NCBI RefSeq assembly: GCF_009900765.1
Contig: NZ_JAAABL010000007.1
Coordinates: 1 to 64,000 of the forward strand
DNA: 64,000 nt
Direction: 5' to 3'
Source of the DNA: Rhodovarius lipocyclicus
GTDB taxonomy: Bacteria > Pseudomonadota > Alphaproteobacteria > Acetobacterales > Acetobacteraceae
The stretch's first letter is position 1, and each line of letters opens with the position of its first letter. The position numbers and the translations under genes were made by a program. The notes below the pieces were generated by a model. The model saw only the letters and a program-made list of their open reading frames with translations, was not told where the DNA came from and made no database searches. Below are positions 1-15,798 of the stretch, in pieces.

Positions 1-175
1 GAGCGCGCTCCTCGGGAGCCTTGTCGATCTGGTCATACGCCGTGAAGGACGCACCACCGGACTTCGCCAGCACCTTGGTGATCGCGGCCGTCAGGGACGT
101 CTTGCCATGATCCACATGGCCGATCGTCCCGATGTTGCAGTGCGGCTTGTTCCGCTCGAATTTCGCCTTGGCCAT
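1..175 (-). CDS. tuf: Elongation factor Tu, N-terminal part (runs off the window)
   Basis: The first 58 codons of EF-Tu, the GTPase that brings aminoacyl-tRNA to the ribosome. The start ATG is at 173-175, and the protein begins [20 protein letters not shown], followed by the G1 loop GHVDHGKT, which distinguishes EF-Tu from EF-G. It lies 26 bp after rpsG on the same strand, with no terminator between, so it is probably cotranscribed with the str operon. In the usual rpsL-rpsG-fusA-tuf order an EF-G gene would sit in this gap; it is absent. The C-terminal part lies outside the window. Confidence 0.97.
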   Translation of the reverse strand, partial: MAKAKFERNKPHCNIGTIGHVDHGKTSLTAAITKVLAKSGGASFTAYDQIDKAPEERA

Positions 176-201
176 CGTCGTGTTCCGTCAGCTCTCGTGT
201 C

Positions 202-678
202 TTACCAGCGGTAGTGGCTGAAGGCCTTGTTAGCCTCCGCCATCCGGTGCGTATCTTCGCGCTTCTTCACAGCCGTGCCGCGGTTGTTGGCCGCGTCCAG
301 GAGCTCTGCCGAAAGGCGCTCTTCCATCGTGTTCTCACCACGCTTCCGGGCGCTGTCGATGATCCAGCGGATCGCGAGCGCCTGACGACGGTCCGTACGA
401 ACCTCGACGGGAACCTGGTAGGTGGCACCACCCACGCGGCGCGAACGCACCTCGACGGCCGGCTTCACATTGTCCAGCGCCTCATGGAACAGGCGCAGGG
501 GATCGGCGTTCTGGCCCATCCGCTTCTTGAGACCATCGAGGGCGCTGTAAACGATCCCTTCGGCGGTGCTCTTCTTACCATCATACATCAGCACGTTCAT
601 GAAACGGCTGAGCACGACATCACCGAACTTGGGGTCCGGCAGAACTTCGCGCTTTTCGGCGCTATGGCGACGCGACAT
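202..678 (-). CDS. rpsG: 30S ribosomal protein S7
   Basis: 158-residue S7, which binds the 3' major domain of 16S rRNA and nucleates assembly of the small-subunit head. The protein starts [20 protein letters not shown] and contains the conserved stretch with [11 protein letters not shown], followed by the [10 protein letters not shown] region. Length is normal for the family. It starts 12 bp after the rpsL stop codon and is followed closely by tuf, so it is the middle gene of a str-type operon. In E. coli S7 autoregulates this operon; I did not identify an S7 site here. Confidence 0.98.
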   Translation of the reverse strand: MSRRHSAEKREVLPDPKFGDVVLSRFMNVLMYDGKKSTAEGIVYSALDGLKKRMGQNADPLRLFHEALDNVKPAVEVRSRRVGGATYQVPVEVRTDRRQALAIRWIIDSARKRGENTMEERLSAELLDAANNRGTAVKKREDTHRMAEANKAFSHYRW

Positions 679-690
679 CGCTCGAACTCC

Positions 691-1062
691 TTACTTCGGC
701 CGCTTGGCGCCGTACAGCGAGCGCCGCTTGCGCCGCTTCGGCAGACCCTGCGTGTCGAGCACGCCGCGGAGGATGTGGTAACGGACGCCCGGAAGGTCCT
801 TCACGCGGCCGCCGCGGATCAGCACCACGGAGTGTTCCTGAAGGTTATGGCCTTCGCCGGGGATGTAGCTCACCACTTCGAAGCCGTTGGTCAGGCGCAC
901 CTTCGCGACCTTACGAAGAGCCGAGTTCGGCTTCTTCGGCGTCGTCGTATAAACGCGCGTGCAAACGCCGCGCTTTTGCGGGCAGCCCTGCAGCGCGGGA
1001 ACCTTGTTCCGGCTTGCGCGGGGCTCTCGCGCACCCGCGATGAGCTGGTTGATCGTCGGCAT
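691..1062 (-). CDS. rpsL: 30S ribosomal protein S12
   Basis: 123-residue S12, the decoding-centre protein. It starts [20 protein letters not shown], contains [13 protein letters not shown] with the lysine corresponding to E. coli Lys42, and [10 protein letters not shown] after the RVKDLPG segment. Both sites where streptomycin-resistance substitutions occur are wild type. An AAGGGG-like ribosome-binding site precedes the ATG at 1060-1062. It follows rpoC on the same strand, but an intrinsic terminator lies between, so it probably has its own promoter in 1063-1285. Confidence 0.98.
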   Translation of the reverse strand: MPTINQLIAGAREPRASRNKVPALQGCPQKRGVCTRVYTTTPKKPNSALRKVAKVRLTNGFEVVSYIPGEGHNLQEHSVVLIRGGRVKDLPGVRYHILRGVLDTQGLPKRRKRRSLYGAKRPK

Positions 1063-1373
1063 GACGCCCCTTCAGGTCTCCAGAAAGCCGATCACCCCGC
1101 CAGGTCGCGCCAGTGCGCTCCCAACGGGGCATTCGACCCGCCACCGGCCTCAGCCCCTCAAATCCTGAGAGGCGGCGCCGGCGGCGCAGCGATTGAAAAA
1201 CACCCCAAGCCCAAACCTTTCGGTTCAGCTTGGCCGAGGGCCGCTAACTACGGGGCCGGGGCCCAGGAGTCAAGCGAAGCTTCCCCGTAAAAACACATAT
1301 GGCGGCGCAGCCTTGGAATTGCTGCGCCGCCATAGGCGAAACCCTTGGAAAAGGGGGAAAAATCCCCCTCCCC
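1063..1373 (-). promoter_or_regulatory. rpoC-rpsL intergenic region (terminator plus rpsL leader)
   Basis: This 311-bp gap holds no convincing gene. Its rpoC-proximal part contains the terminator annotated separately at 1288-1334. The remainder would be the rpsL promoter and leader. On the minus strand a TTGGGGTGTTTTTCAATC segment near 1190-1208 is the most promoter-like A+T-rich patch, but no good -35/-10 pair could be assigned. Confidence 0.5.
1288..1334 (-). terminator. Intrinsic terminator after rpoC
   Basis: A perfect 14-bp inverted repeat, 1298-1311 against 1321-1334 with a 9-nt loop, ends on the minus strand in TGTGTTTTTA (1297-1288). It lies 40 bp beyond the rpoC stop codon. Long G+C-rich stem plus T run is the classical Rho-independent form, so the rpl-rpo transcript should end here before rpsL. 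Confidence 0.85.
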
Positions 1374-5657
<4,284 letters not shown>

Positions 5658-5734
5658 GTCGCTCTCGTCTCCATCCTGCCCCTGGTGGTGGCGCCCCGAG
5701 GGCGGCGAAAGGGCGGTGAAAGGGGTAGTCGGGA

Positions 5735-5753
5735 CCGGCGCCCGGGGCGCCGG
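5735..5753 (-). other. Hairpin between rpoB and rpoC
   Basis: An 8-bp perfect stem (5735-5742 against 5746-5753) with a 3-nt loop lies just beyond the rpoB stop. No T run follows on the minus strand, so it is more likely an mRNA processing or stability element, or a partial attenuator, than a full terminator. Confidence 0.5.
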
Positions 5754-5763
5754 CCACTCATCA

Positions 5764-9951
<4,188 letters not shown>

Positions 9952-9973
9952 GCCTGTCCAGCTTCCTCAAATG

Positions 9974-10101
9974 ATCAGCCCGGTAGGGCTGATGACACGT
10001 CAGGCCCGAAGGCCCCCTGAAACGCAGAGAGGGACGAGGACCCTCTGGTCCTCGCCCGCTCCCCGTAAAGTATAGTCCGGCCCGGCCCGAAGGCCGGGCC
10101 G
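9974..10101 (-). promoter_or_regulatory. rplL-rpoB intercistronic hairpins (attenuation/processing region)
   Basis: Three perfect hairpins occupy the gap. In minus-strand order they are: 10101-10078, a 10-bp stem closed by a UUCG tetraloop six bases after the rplL stop; 10054-10035, an 8-bp stem; and 9993-9974, an 8-bp stem with a 4-nt loop. None has a strong T run. In enterobacteria this gap carries a partial attenuator and an RNase III site that lower rpoB expression relative to rplL. The same job is inferred here. Confidence 0.65.
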
Positions 10102-10106
10102 CGGGA

Positions 10107-10484
10107 TCACTTGACCTCGACCTTGGCGCCGTTCTCTTCCAGCACCTTCTTGATCTTGTCGGCTTCGTCCTTGGACACCGACTCCTTCACGGTCTTGGGC
10201 GCGCCCTCGACCAGGTCCTTGGCTTCCTTCAGGCCCAGGCCCGTGATCGTGCGGATTTCCTTGATGACGTTGATCTTCTTGTCGCCAGCGTCGGCCAGGA
10301 TAACCGTGAACTCGGTCTGCGCTTCGGCAGCCGGGGCGGCGGCGCCAGCGGCCGGGGCGGCAGCCACGGCAACGGGAGCGGCGGCGGAAACGCCCCACTT
10401 CTCCTCGAGCAGCTTCGACAGCTCGGCAGCCTCAAGAACGGTCAGGCTGGACAGCTCGTCCACCAGCTTTGCGAGATCGGCCAT
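10107..10484 (-). CDS. rplL: 50S ribosomal protein L7/L12
   Basis: 125-residue stalk protein that recruits translation factors. It has the N-terminal dimerisation helices ([20 protein letters not shown]), an Ala/Pro-rich hinge at about residues 34-55, and the C-terminal factor-binding domain with [15 protein letters not shown]. Length is typical. It follows rplJ after 88 bp. The gap contains a 7-bp stem (10526-10532 against 10549-10555) with a 16-nt loop. An AAGGA ribosome-binding site precedes the ATG. Confidence 0.98.
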   Translation of the reverse strand: MADLAKLVDELSSLTVLEAAELSKLLEEKWGVSAAAPVAVAAAPAAGAAAPAAEAQTEFTVILADAGDKKINVIKEIRTITGLGLKEAKDLVEGAPKTVKESVSKDEADKIKKVLEENGAKVEVK

Positions 10485-10525
10485 GATAATGTTCCTTCAG
10501 ATAAGGGCTTGACTTGGGTTTGACA

Positions 10526-10555
10526 ACCCGGGCCGCGAAAACATGACGCCCGGGT
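10526..10555 (-). other. Hairpin in the rplJ-rplL gap
   Basis: The 7-bp palindromic arms ACCCGGG and CCCGGGT enclose a 16-nt loop in the 88-bp rplJ-rplL gap. There is no T run, so a structural or processing role is more likely than termination. Confidence 0.4.
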
Positions 10556-10572
10556 GTAACAGCAGTTCCGGA

Positions 10573-11088
10573 CTATGCGGCGTCCTTGTCGGCGTAAGCC
10601 TTGAACACCCGTGCCAGCTGCCCGCCCGGTGCCTGCAGCACCGAGGCGATGCGCGACGCCGGGGTCTGGATGAGACCCAGCAGCTGCGCGCGCAGCGTTT
10701 CCAGCGAGGGCAGTTCGGCCAGGGCCTTGACGCCATCCAGCGTCAGGCTCTGGGCGCCCAGCGCCCCGCCGAGGATCACGAACTTGTCGTTACCCTTGGC
10801 GAACTCCACGGCCGTCTTCGCCACCGCCACGGGGTCCGTCGACCACGCGAGCGCGGTCGGACCCTTCAGCAGAGGCGAAATGGCCTGGAAACGGGTGCCA
10901 TCCAGGGCGCGCACGGCCAGGCGGTTCTTCGCGACCTTGTACGTCGCGCCCGCGTCCTTCATCTGGCGCCGCAACTTGTCGACGGCCTGAACCGTCAGAC
11001 CGTCGTTGCGGGCCACCAGAACGAAGGACGTGTCCGCGAAGATCGCGGCGAGCGACGCGACGAATTCGCGCTTTTCCGTCCTATCCAC
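10573..11088 (-). CDS. rplJ: 50S ribosomal protein L10
   Basis: 171-residue L10, the base of the L7/L12 stalk. It starts [20 protein letters not shown] and ends with the helical tail that carries L12 dimers. The [20 protein letters not shown] segment is the conserved rRNA-binding part. It sits between rplA and rplL. In bacteria L10 (with L12) represses its own mRNA by binding the leader; the 305-bp upstream gap is long enough and structured enough for this. Confidence 0.98.
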   Translation of the reverse strand: MDRTEKREFVASLAAIFADTSFVLVARNDGLTVQAVDKLRRQMKDAGATYKVAKNRLAVRALDGTRFQAISPLLKGPTALAWSTDPVAVAKTAVEFAKGNDKFVILGGALGAQSLTLDGVKALAELPSLETLRAQLLGLIQTPASRIASVLQAPGGQLARVFKAYADKDAA

Positions 11089-11393
11089 GTGTCGTCTCCG
11101 ATGGTGGCCGGGGCACCGGGCCCGCCCTTTTCACGGGGCGCACCGCGGTGAACCGGCCGGTTCACACGCGGGCCGGGATGGAGAACCCATCACGGCCCAT
11201 GGTTCGCCTGTCTCAGTAAAAAGCCGGAACCCAAGCCAAGCCGGTGTTACCCGGCCCGTTCCTGCGCCCCGCCTCCCGCCTGCGGATGGAAACCATCCTT
11301 CAAGGGGCGAACCCCACATGCGATCTCAGACAGGTTCGGGGGCTGGCAAGCCAGCCCCCTGCTCGGCCACCCGGAAGGGTGGCTCGCATTTCT
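11089..11393 (-). promoter_or_regulatory. rplJ leader / rplA-rplJ intergenic region
   Basis: A 305-bp gap without a gene. In minus-strand order after the rplA stop it holds a 7-bp hairpin (11383-11366, loop UUCC), a 9-bp hairpin (11359-11338, loop CUUG), and a 6-bp hairpin (11298-11284). None has a T run. A long structured untranslated leader before rplJ is the usual target of L10 autoregulation. A TTGGCT/TACTGA pair near 11220-11250 has only 15 bp spacing, so no promoter is claimed. Confidence 0.5.
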
Positions 11394-12089
11394 TCAGGCG
11401 GAGATGGACGCCACGTCCACCTTCACGCCGGCGCCCTGGGTGGAGGACACCGCGACCTTCTTCACATAGGTGCCCTTGGCACCGGCCGGACGGGCCTTCT
11501 GGATCGCGTCGATGAAGGACTTCGCGTTTTCCAGCAGCTTGTCGGCGGGGAAGGAGGCCTTGCCGATGCCGGCATGCACGATGCCGGCCTTCTCGGCGCG
11601 GAACTCCACCTGGCCGGCCTTGGCCGCCGTCACGGCGCCCTTGACGTCCATCGTCACGGTGCCCAGGCGGGGGTTCGGCATCAGGTTGCGCGGGCCCAGG
11701 ATCTTACCCAGGCGGCCGACCAGGGCCATCATGTCCGGGGTCGCAATGCAGCGATCGAAGTCGATCTTGCCTTCCTGCACGGCGGCGGCCAGTTCCTCGG
11801 CGCCCACCACGTCGGCGCCGGCGGCCTTGGCTTCCTCGGCCTTCGGGCCGCGGGCGAACACGCCCACGCGCACGGTCTTGCCGGTGCCGTTCGGCAGGCC
11901 CACCACGCCGCGCACCATCTGGTCCGCATGGCGGGGGTCCACGCCCAGGTTCATCGAGATCTCGATCGTCTCGTCGAACTTGGCCTTCGCGTTCGCCTTC
12001 ACCAGGTCGATCGCCTCATTCAGGCCGTACAGCTTGCTCTCGTCCACGGTCGCGGCCAGGGCCTTCGCGCGCTTCGTCAGCTTTGCCAT
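11394..12089 (-). CDS. rplA: 50S ribosomal protein L1
   Basis: 231-residue L1, which binds 23S rRNA at the E-site stalk and represses the rplKA mRNA. It starts [20 protein letters not shown] and contains [31 protein letters not shown] and the C-terminal signature near [14 protein letters not shown]. Length is typical. It starts 4 bp after the rplK stop, so the two are translationally coupled. Confidence 0.98.
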   Translation of the reverse strand: MAKLTKRAKALAATVDESKLYGLNEAIDLVKANAKAKFDETIEISMNLGVDPRHADQMVRGVVGLPNGTGKTVRVGVFARGPKAEEAKAAGADVVGAEELAAAVQEGKIDFDRCIATPDMMALVGRLGKILGPRNLMPNPRLGTVTMDVKGAVTAAKAGQVEFRAEKAGIVHAGIGKASFPADKLLENAKSFIDAIQKARPAGAKGTYVKKVAVSSTQGAGVKVDVASISA

Positions 12090-12093
12090 GATC

Positions 12094-12528
12094 TCAGCCC
12101 TCCACCACGGACACGCCCATGGCGCGGGCGGACCCGGCCAGCTGGCGCACGGCGGACTCGATGTCCGTGCAGTTCATGTCCTTCATCTTCACCTTGGCGA
12201 TCTCGGCCAGCTGGGACTTGGTCACGCGGCCCACATTGGCGCCCTTGCCGGGGGTCACGCTGCCCTTGTCGATCTTCGCCGCCTTCAGCAGGAAGTAGGT
12301 GTTGGGCGGGGTCTTGGTGATGAAGGAGAAGGTGCGGTCGGAGAAGGCCGTGATGACGACAGGGGTCGGGGTGCCCGGCTCCATCTGCTGCGTCGCCGCG
12401 TTGAATTCCTTCACGAACTGCATGATGTTCAGGCCGCGCTGACCCAGCGCGGGGCCGACCGGCGGCGAGGGGTTCGCCTTGCCGGCGGGAATCTGCAGCT
12501 TGATGTAGCCAACAATCTTCTTGGCCAT
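12094..12528 (-). CDS. rplK: 50S ribosomal protein L11
   Basis: 144-residue L11, part of the GTPase-associated centre. The start chosen is the ATG at 12526-12528, giving [20 protein letters not shown], the family N terminus, with a GAGGAT ribosome-binding site just upstream. The open frame extends ten codons further upstream, but those residues do not fit the family. [20 protein letters not shown] is the conserved thiostrepton-site region. It is the first gene of the rpl-rpo block here; the usual upstream partners nusG and secE are not present, and the next gene is divergent. Confidence 0.97.
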   Translation of the reverse strand: MAKKIVGYIKLQIPAGKANPSPPVGPALGQRGLNIMQFVKEFNAATQQMEPGTPTPVVITAFSDRTFSFITKTPPNTYFLLKAAKIDKGSVTPGKGANVGRVTKSQLAEIAKVKMKDMNCTDIESAVRQLAGSARAMGVSVVEG

Positions 12529-12869
12529 AAATCTATCCTCTGTAACCCGGGACAATGGTCCTCAGAGGCCCGCGGTGCATGCGACAAGGGCCAGATCCTT
12601 ACGGAGCCGGCCTTATCTCCCGCGTTCCCCAGTGGTGTCACTGGTGGGGCGCCGGGGTTATTCCCGGCGGGGCGCCGCTCTAGACCCTTTCCGCCCCCCT
12701 GTCTAGCCCCACGCACCGCCCGGGGCGGCGGGGTCGAGGAGGGGAATGTCATCCATCACGCATAGTTTTGCTGCTTCATCGACCCGTGTGATGCTTCATT
12801 CACGTTCCGTTGCGATTCTTTAGTCTAATGTCACGCGCTGACCCGGAGCGAGAAGCATGAGCCCCGCCT
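12529..12869. promoter_or_regulatory. Divergent control region between rplK and the GGDEF-EAL gene
   Basis: A 341-bp gap without a gene, apart from a six-codon leader ORF at its right end. The rplK side (minus strand) contains two hairpins: 12644-12629 (6-bp stem, GTGT-type loop) and 12669-12650 (7-bp stem). It also has a possible promoter formed by TAGACA at 12705-12700 and TCTAGA at 12684-12679, but the spacing of 15 bp is short. On the right side, an 11-nt direct repeat (TGCTGCTTCAT at 12769-12779 and TGATGCTTCAT at 12789-12799, 20-bp period) may be an operator for the plus-strand gene. No clear plus-strand promoter was found. Confidence 0.4.
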
Positions 12870-12877
12870 ATGCCTAG
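12857..12877 (+). CDS. Possible six-residue leader peptide overlapping the GGDEF-EAL start
   Basis: ATG AGC CCC GCC TAT GCC TAG encodes MSPAYA and stops inside the next gene: the downstream ATG at 12870 lies within it, and the stop codon is at 12875-12877. A GGAGCGAGAAG sequence upstream is a better-placed ribosome-binding site for this small ORF than for the main gene. It could couple or limit translation of the cyclic-di-GMP enzyme. It could equally be chance, since the coding signal is only six codons. Confidence 0.3.
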   Translation: MSPAYA

Positions 12878-15326
12878 GGACGCCCCCTTCTGGCGCTCCG
12901 TCGCCAGAACACGGATGATGAGGCGTTTCCGGCACTGGCTGCGTGGAGCGTTCCCGGGAGTGCGGCTGCGCACGGCCCTGCTGCTGGGCGGGCTACTGCC
13001 GCCGCTGCTGGCCGCCTTGATGGCCGGCACGCTCAGCGCCGGCTTCGTGCAGCGCAACGCCCTGCAGGAAGCCCGTGCCAATCTCAGCCACGACGCCGAC
13101 AGCGTGCTGGCCCTGCTGGATGAAATATCCGAGACCCTGGCCGTGCATGCCTCCGTGGCCGCCGACCGCCGCACCCTGGCCCAGGCCCTGGCCGATCAGG
13201 ACCATGCCGCGGCGGATACCCTGCTGGAACGCGCCCGCCGCAACATGACCAGCGTGGGCACCGATATCGAGCAGCTGGAGGTGGTCCTGCGCAACGGATC
13301 GGTGCTGGCCAGCACCATGGGAGAGGCTGCGCGCGGCCGTTTCCGGGTGGATCTGGTCAGCGCGCCCGCGGCGGTGGGGGAGGCCGACGCCAACGCCTTC
13401 ACCCGCATCATTCATGACCCGCGCACCCCCGGCAGCTTGATGCTGGCCGGCAACGCGCCCGTGATCCACGCAGGCGAGCATGTCGGCTGGATCTCCCTCA
13501 TCCGGCCCGTGAACGCGGCCTTCGTGGCCGATATCTCCCGCCTGCTGCGCCGTGACCTGCTGCTGGTGTCCAGCGACGAATTGCTGGCGGGCACCATCAC
13601 CGTGAACCCCGATTCCCTGTTCCGGCAGTGGCATGGCCCCAGCCAGCCCGGGCCGCTGCACATGATGCTGGCGGGCGAACGGCTCATCACCCTCTACCGC
13701 CATCTGAACATCCCCGGCAGCGACCTGGGCGTGCTGGTGCTGTGGCCGCAGGCGGAGGTGGACCGCCCCGGCAACCTGGCCGTGGGGGGCATCGTGCTGT
13801 CGGTGCTGTTCGTGCTGTTCCTGCTGATCCCGGCCGTGGCCTTCCTGGGCACCCGGCTGGCCCAGCGCCTGCGCACGCTCAGCCAGGCACTGCGGGAACT
13901 GGGCGAAGGCCGGCCGGCGGTCAGCCTTTCCCATTTCGGCATGCCCGCCATCCAGGAATTGCGCGACCTGCGCCTGGCCGTGGAACGCTTCCGGGAAAAC
14001 CTGGCCGAGCGCGAGCGCCTGACCGAACGCCTGACCTGGATGGCCAATTTCGACCCGCTGACCCGGCTGCCTAACCGCTCCCTGTTCCAGGACCGGCTGC
14101 ATCAGGCCCTGGTGGCCGCCGCGCGCGATGGCCGCACCATCGCCCTGCTCTGCCTGGACCTGGACCGCTTCAAGGAAGTGAACGACACGCTGGGCCATGC
14201 CGCCGGGGACCAGCTGCTGCGCCGGGTCGCGGAGCGCCTGCAGCTCTGCGTCCGCGGCTCGGACACGGTGGGCCGGCTGGGCGGGGACGAATTCTCCATC
14301 CTGATGCCGACACTGGAACGGCCCGAGGAAGCGGAGATGCTGGCCCGGCGCGTGATCGGCGCCATCGCCCTGCCGGTGGAGCTGGAGGGCAAGCATGTGG
14401 AGATCGGCGTCTCGGTGGGCATCGCGGTCAGCGACGGCTCGCATGAGCCCGGCATGCTGCAGCAGGAAGGCGATGTGGCGCTCTATGCCGCCAAGGCCGA
14501 GGGCCGGGGGATCTGGCGCTTCTTCGAACCCGCGATGAATGAGGCCCAGCGCCGCCGCCGCGCGATGGAAGCCGCCCTGCACGAAGGGCTGAAGCACCAT
14601 GAATTCCGGCTGGTCTATCAGCCCCAGGTGCTGCTGGAGACGGGCCGCGTGATGGGGGCCGAGGCGCTGGTCCGCTGGGAGGACGCGCAGGGCAACCGCC
14701 ACATGCCCAGCGATTTCATTCCGCTGGCCGAGGATACCGGGCTGATCCTGCCGCTGGGCGAATTCGTCCTGGCGGAGGCCTGCCGCTTCGGCGCCGCCCG
14801 CCCCGCGCTGCGGGTGGCCGTCAATGCCTCCGCCGTGCAGTTGCGGGAACCGCGCTTCGCCCAGACCGTGGAGCGCATCCTGCGCGAGACGGGGATGGAC
14901 CCCGCCCAGCTCGAAATCGAGATGACCGAGACCGCCATCCTGCAGGATGTGGACAATGTGAAGGCCAATATCCGCCGCCTGCGGCGCAGCGGGGTGAAGA
15001 TCGCGCTAGATGATTTCGGCACCGGCTTCTCCAGCCTGTCGCATCTGCGGCAGCTGGAATTCGACCGCATCAAGATCGACCGCAGCTTCGTGAAGGACCT
15101 GGCCGATGACGGGGAGGCCCGCGCCCTGGTCCGCGCCGTGGTGAGCATGGCCCGCGCCGTGGGGGTTGAGCTGGTGGGCGAGGGGGTGGAGACCGAGGCC
15201 CAGGCCGAAGCCCTGCGCCAGGAAGGCTGCCACGAGGCCCAGGGCTACATGTATGGCCGCCCCGTCAGCGCCGAGGAATTCGACCGGCAGCAGCTGGACC
15301 AGGGGCGCCTGGCAGCGGCGGTGTAG
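12870..15326 (+). CDS. Membrane-anchored GGDEF-EAL protein (cyclic-di-GMP synthesis/degradation)
   Basis: 818 residues. One membrane helix near residues 33-55, a periplasmic sensor region of about 250 residues with no recognised domain, a second helix near 300-330, then a HAMP-like linker. The diguanylate cyclase domain has an intact GGDEF at 471-475 and an inhibitory RxxD site (RGSD) five residues before it. The EAL domain has EAL at 598-600, DDFGTGFSSL, KIDRSFV and EGVETEAQAEAL. Both motifs look intact, so either activity is possible. An alternative start is the ATG pair near 12915. It is divergent from rplK and its signal is unknown. Confidence 0.93.
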   Translation: MPRDAPFWRSVARTRMMRRFRHWLRGAFPGVRLRTALLLGGLLPPLLAALMAGTLSAGFVQRNALQEARANLSHDADSVLALLDEISETLAVHASVAADRRTLAQALADQDHAAADTLLERARRNMTSVGTDIEQLEVVLRNGSVLASTMGEAARGRFRVDLVSAPAAVGEADANAFTRIIHDPRTPGSLMLAGNAPVIHAGEHVGWISLIRPVNAAFVADISRLLRRDLLLVSSDELLAGTITVNPDSLFRQWHGPSQPGPLHMMLAGERLITLYRHLNIPGSDLGVLVLWPQAEVDRPGNLAVGGIVLSVLFVLFLLIPAVAFLGTRLAQRLRTLSQALRELGEGRPAVSLSHFGMPAIQELRDLRLAVERFRENLAERERLTERLTWMANFDPLTRLPNRSLFQDRLHQALVAAARDGRTIALLCLDLDRFKEVNDTLGHAAGDQLLRRVAERLQLCVRGSDTVGRLGGDEFSILMPTLERPEEAEMLARRVIGAIALPVELEGKHVEIGVSVGIAVSDGSHEPGMLQQEGDVALYAAKAEGRGIWRFFEPAMNEAQRRRRAMEAALHEGLKHHEFRLVYQPQVLLETGRVMGAEALVRWEDAQGNRHMPSDFIPLAEDTGLILPLGEFVLAEACRFGAARPALRVAVNASAVQLREPRFAQTVERILRETGMDPAQLEIEMTETAILQDVDNVKANIRRLRRSGVKIALDDFGTGFSSLSHLRQLEFDRIKIDRSFVKDLADDGEARALVRAVVSMARAVGVELVGEGVETEAQAEALRQEGCHEAQGYMYGRPVSAEEFDRQQLDQGRLAAAV

Positions 15327-15329
15327 GCC

Positions 15330-15680
15330 CTATCGCGGCGAACCGTCGCCGATGCTGCGGTTCACCAGCCAGGACACGATGGAGACGATCAGCGCGCCCC
15401 AGAAGGCCGCCCCGAAGCCGTCGATCTTCATCCCCGGGATCAGCGCCGAGGTCAGCCCCAGCATCGCCGCGTTCACCACCAGGATGAAGAAGCCCAGCGT
15501 CACGATCGTGAAGGGCAGGGAGAGCAGCAACAGCACCGGGCGGATCAGCGCGTTCACCACCCCGAACACGATCGCGGCCAAGAACAGGCTGAACGGGCCG
15601 CTGAAGCTCAGATCATCCAGCAGCGCATCCGCGCACCAAAAGGCGAAGGCGGTGATCGCCGTGCGCGCCAGAAAGCCCAT
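15330..15680 (-). CDS. Small integral membrane protein, phage holin family IV-like
   Basis: 116 residues with four hydrophobic segments, starting MGFLARTAITAFAFWCADAL. The start at 15680 is preceded by GGAG; the open frame extends upstream, but those residues are Arg/Pro-rich and unlike the rest. The pattern FGVVNALIRPVLLLLSLPFT followed by LGFFILVVNAAML is typical of the widespread family of small four-helix proteins named after a mycobacteriophage holin (PF04020). Its cellular role is unknown. It is convergent with the GGDEF-EAL gene, ending 4 bp from it. Confidence 0.8.
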   Translation of the reverse strand: MGFLARTAITAFAFWCADALLDDLSFSGPFSLFLAAIVFGVVNALIRPVLLLLSLPFTIVTLGFFILVVNAAMLGLTSALIPGMKIDGFGAAFWGALIVSIVSWLVNRSIGDGSPR

Positions 15681-15798
15681 GATGTCGTCTCCGTGAGGGG
15701 TGCGGGGGCGTAACGCCCGTGGGGCGGGCGGGTTGCGGCTTGCATTCCCGGGATGGAAGTCCCGATAGTTCCTCCCAACAAAAACCAGGGAGGAAATT

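Noticed and set aside
12679-12706. A firm rplK promoter (TAGACA and TCTAGA on the minus strand)
   Set aside because: Spacing is 15 bp and neither box is strong; kept only as a possibility in the control region.
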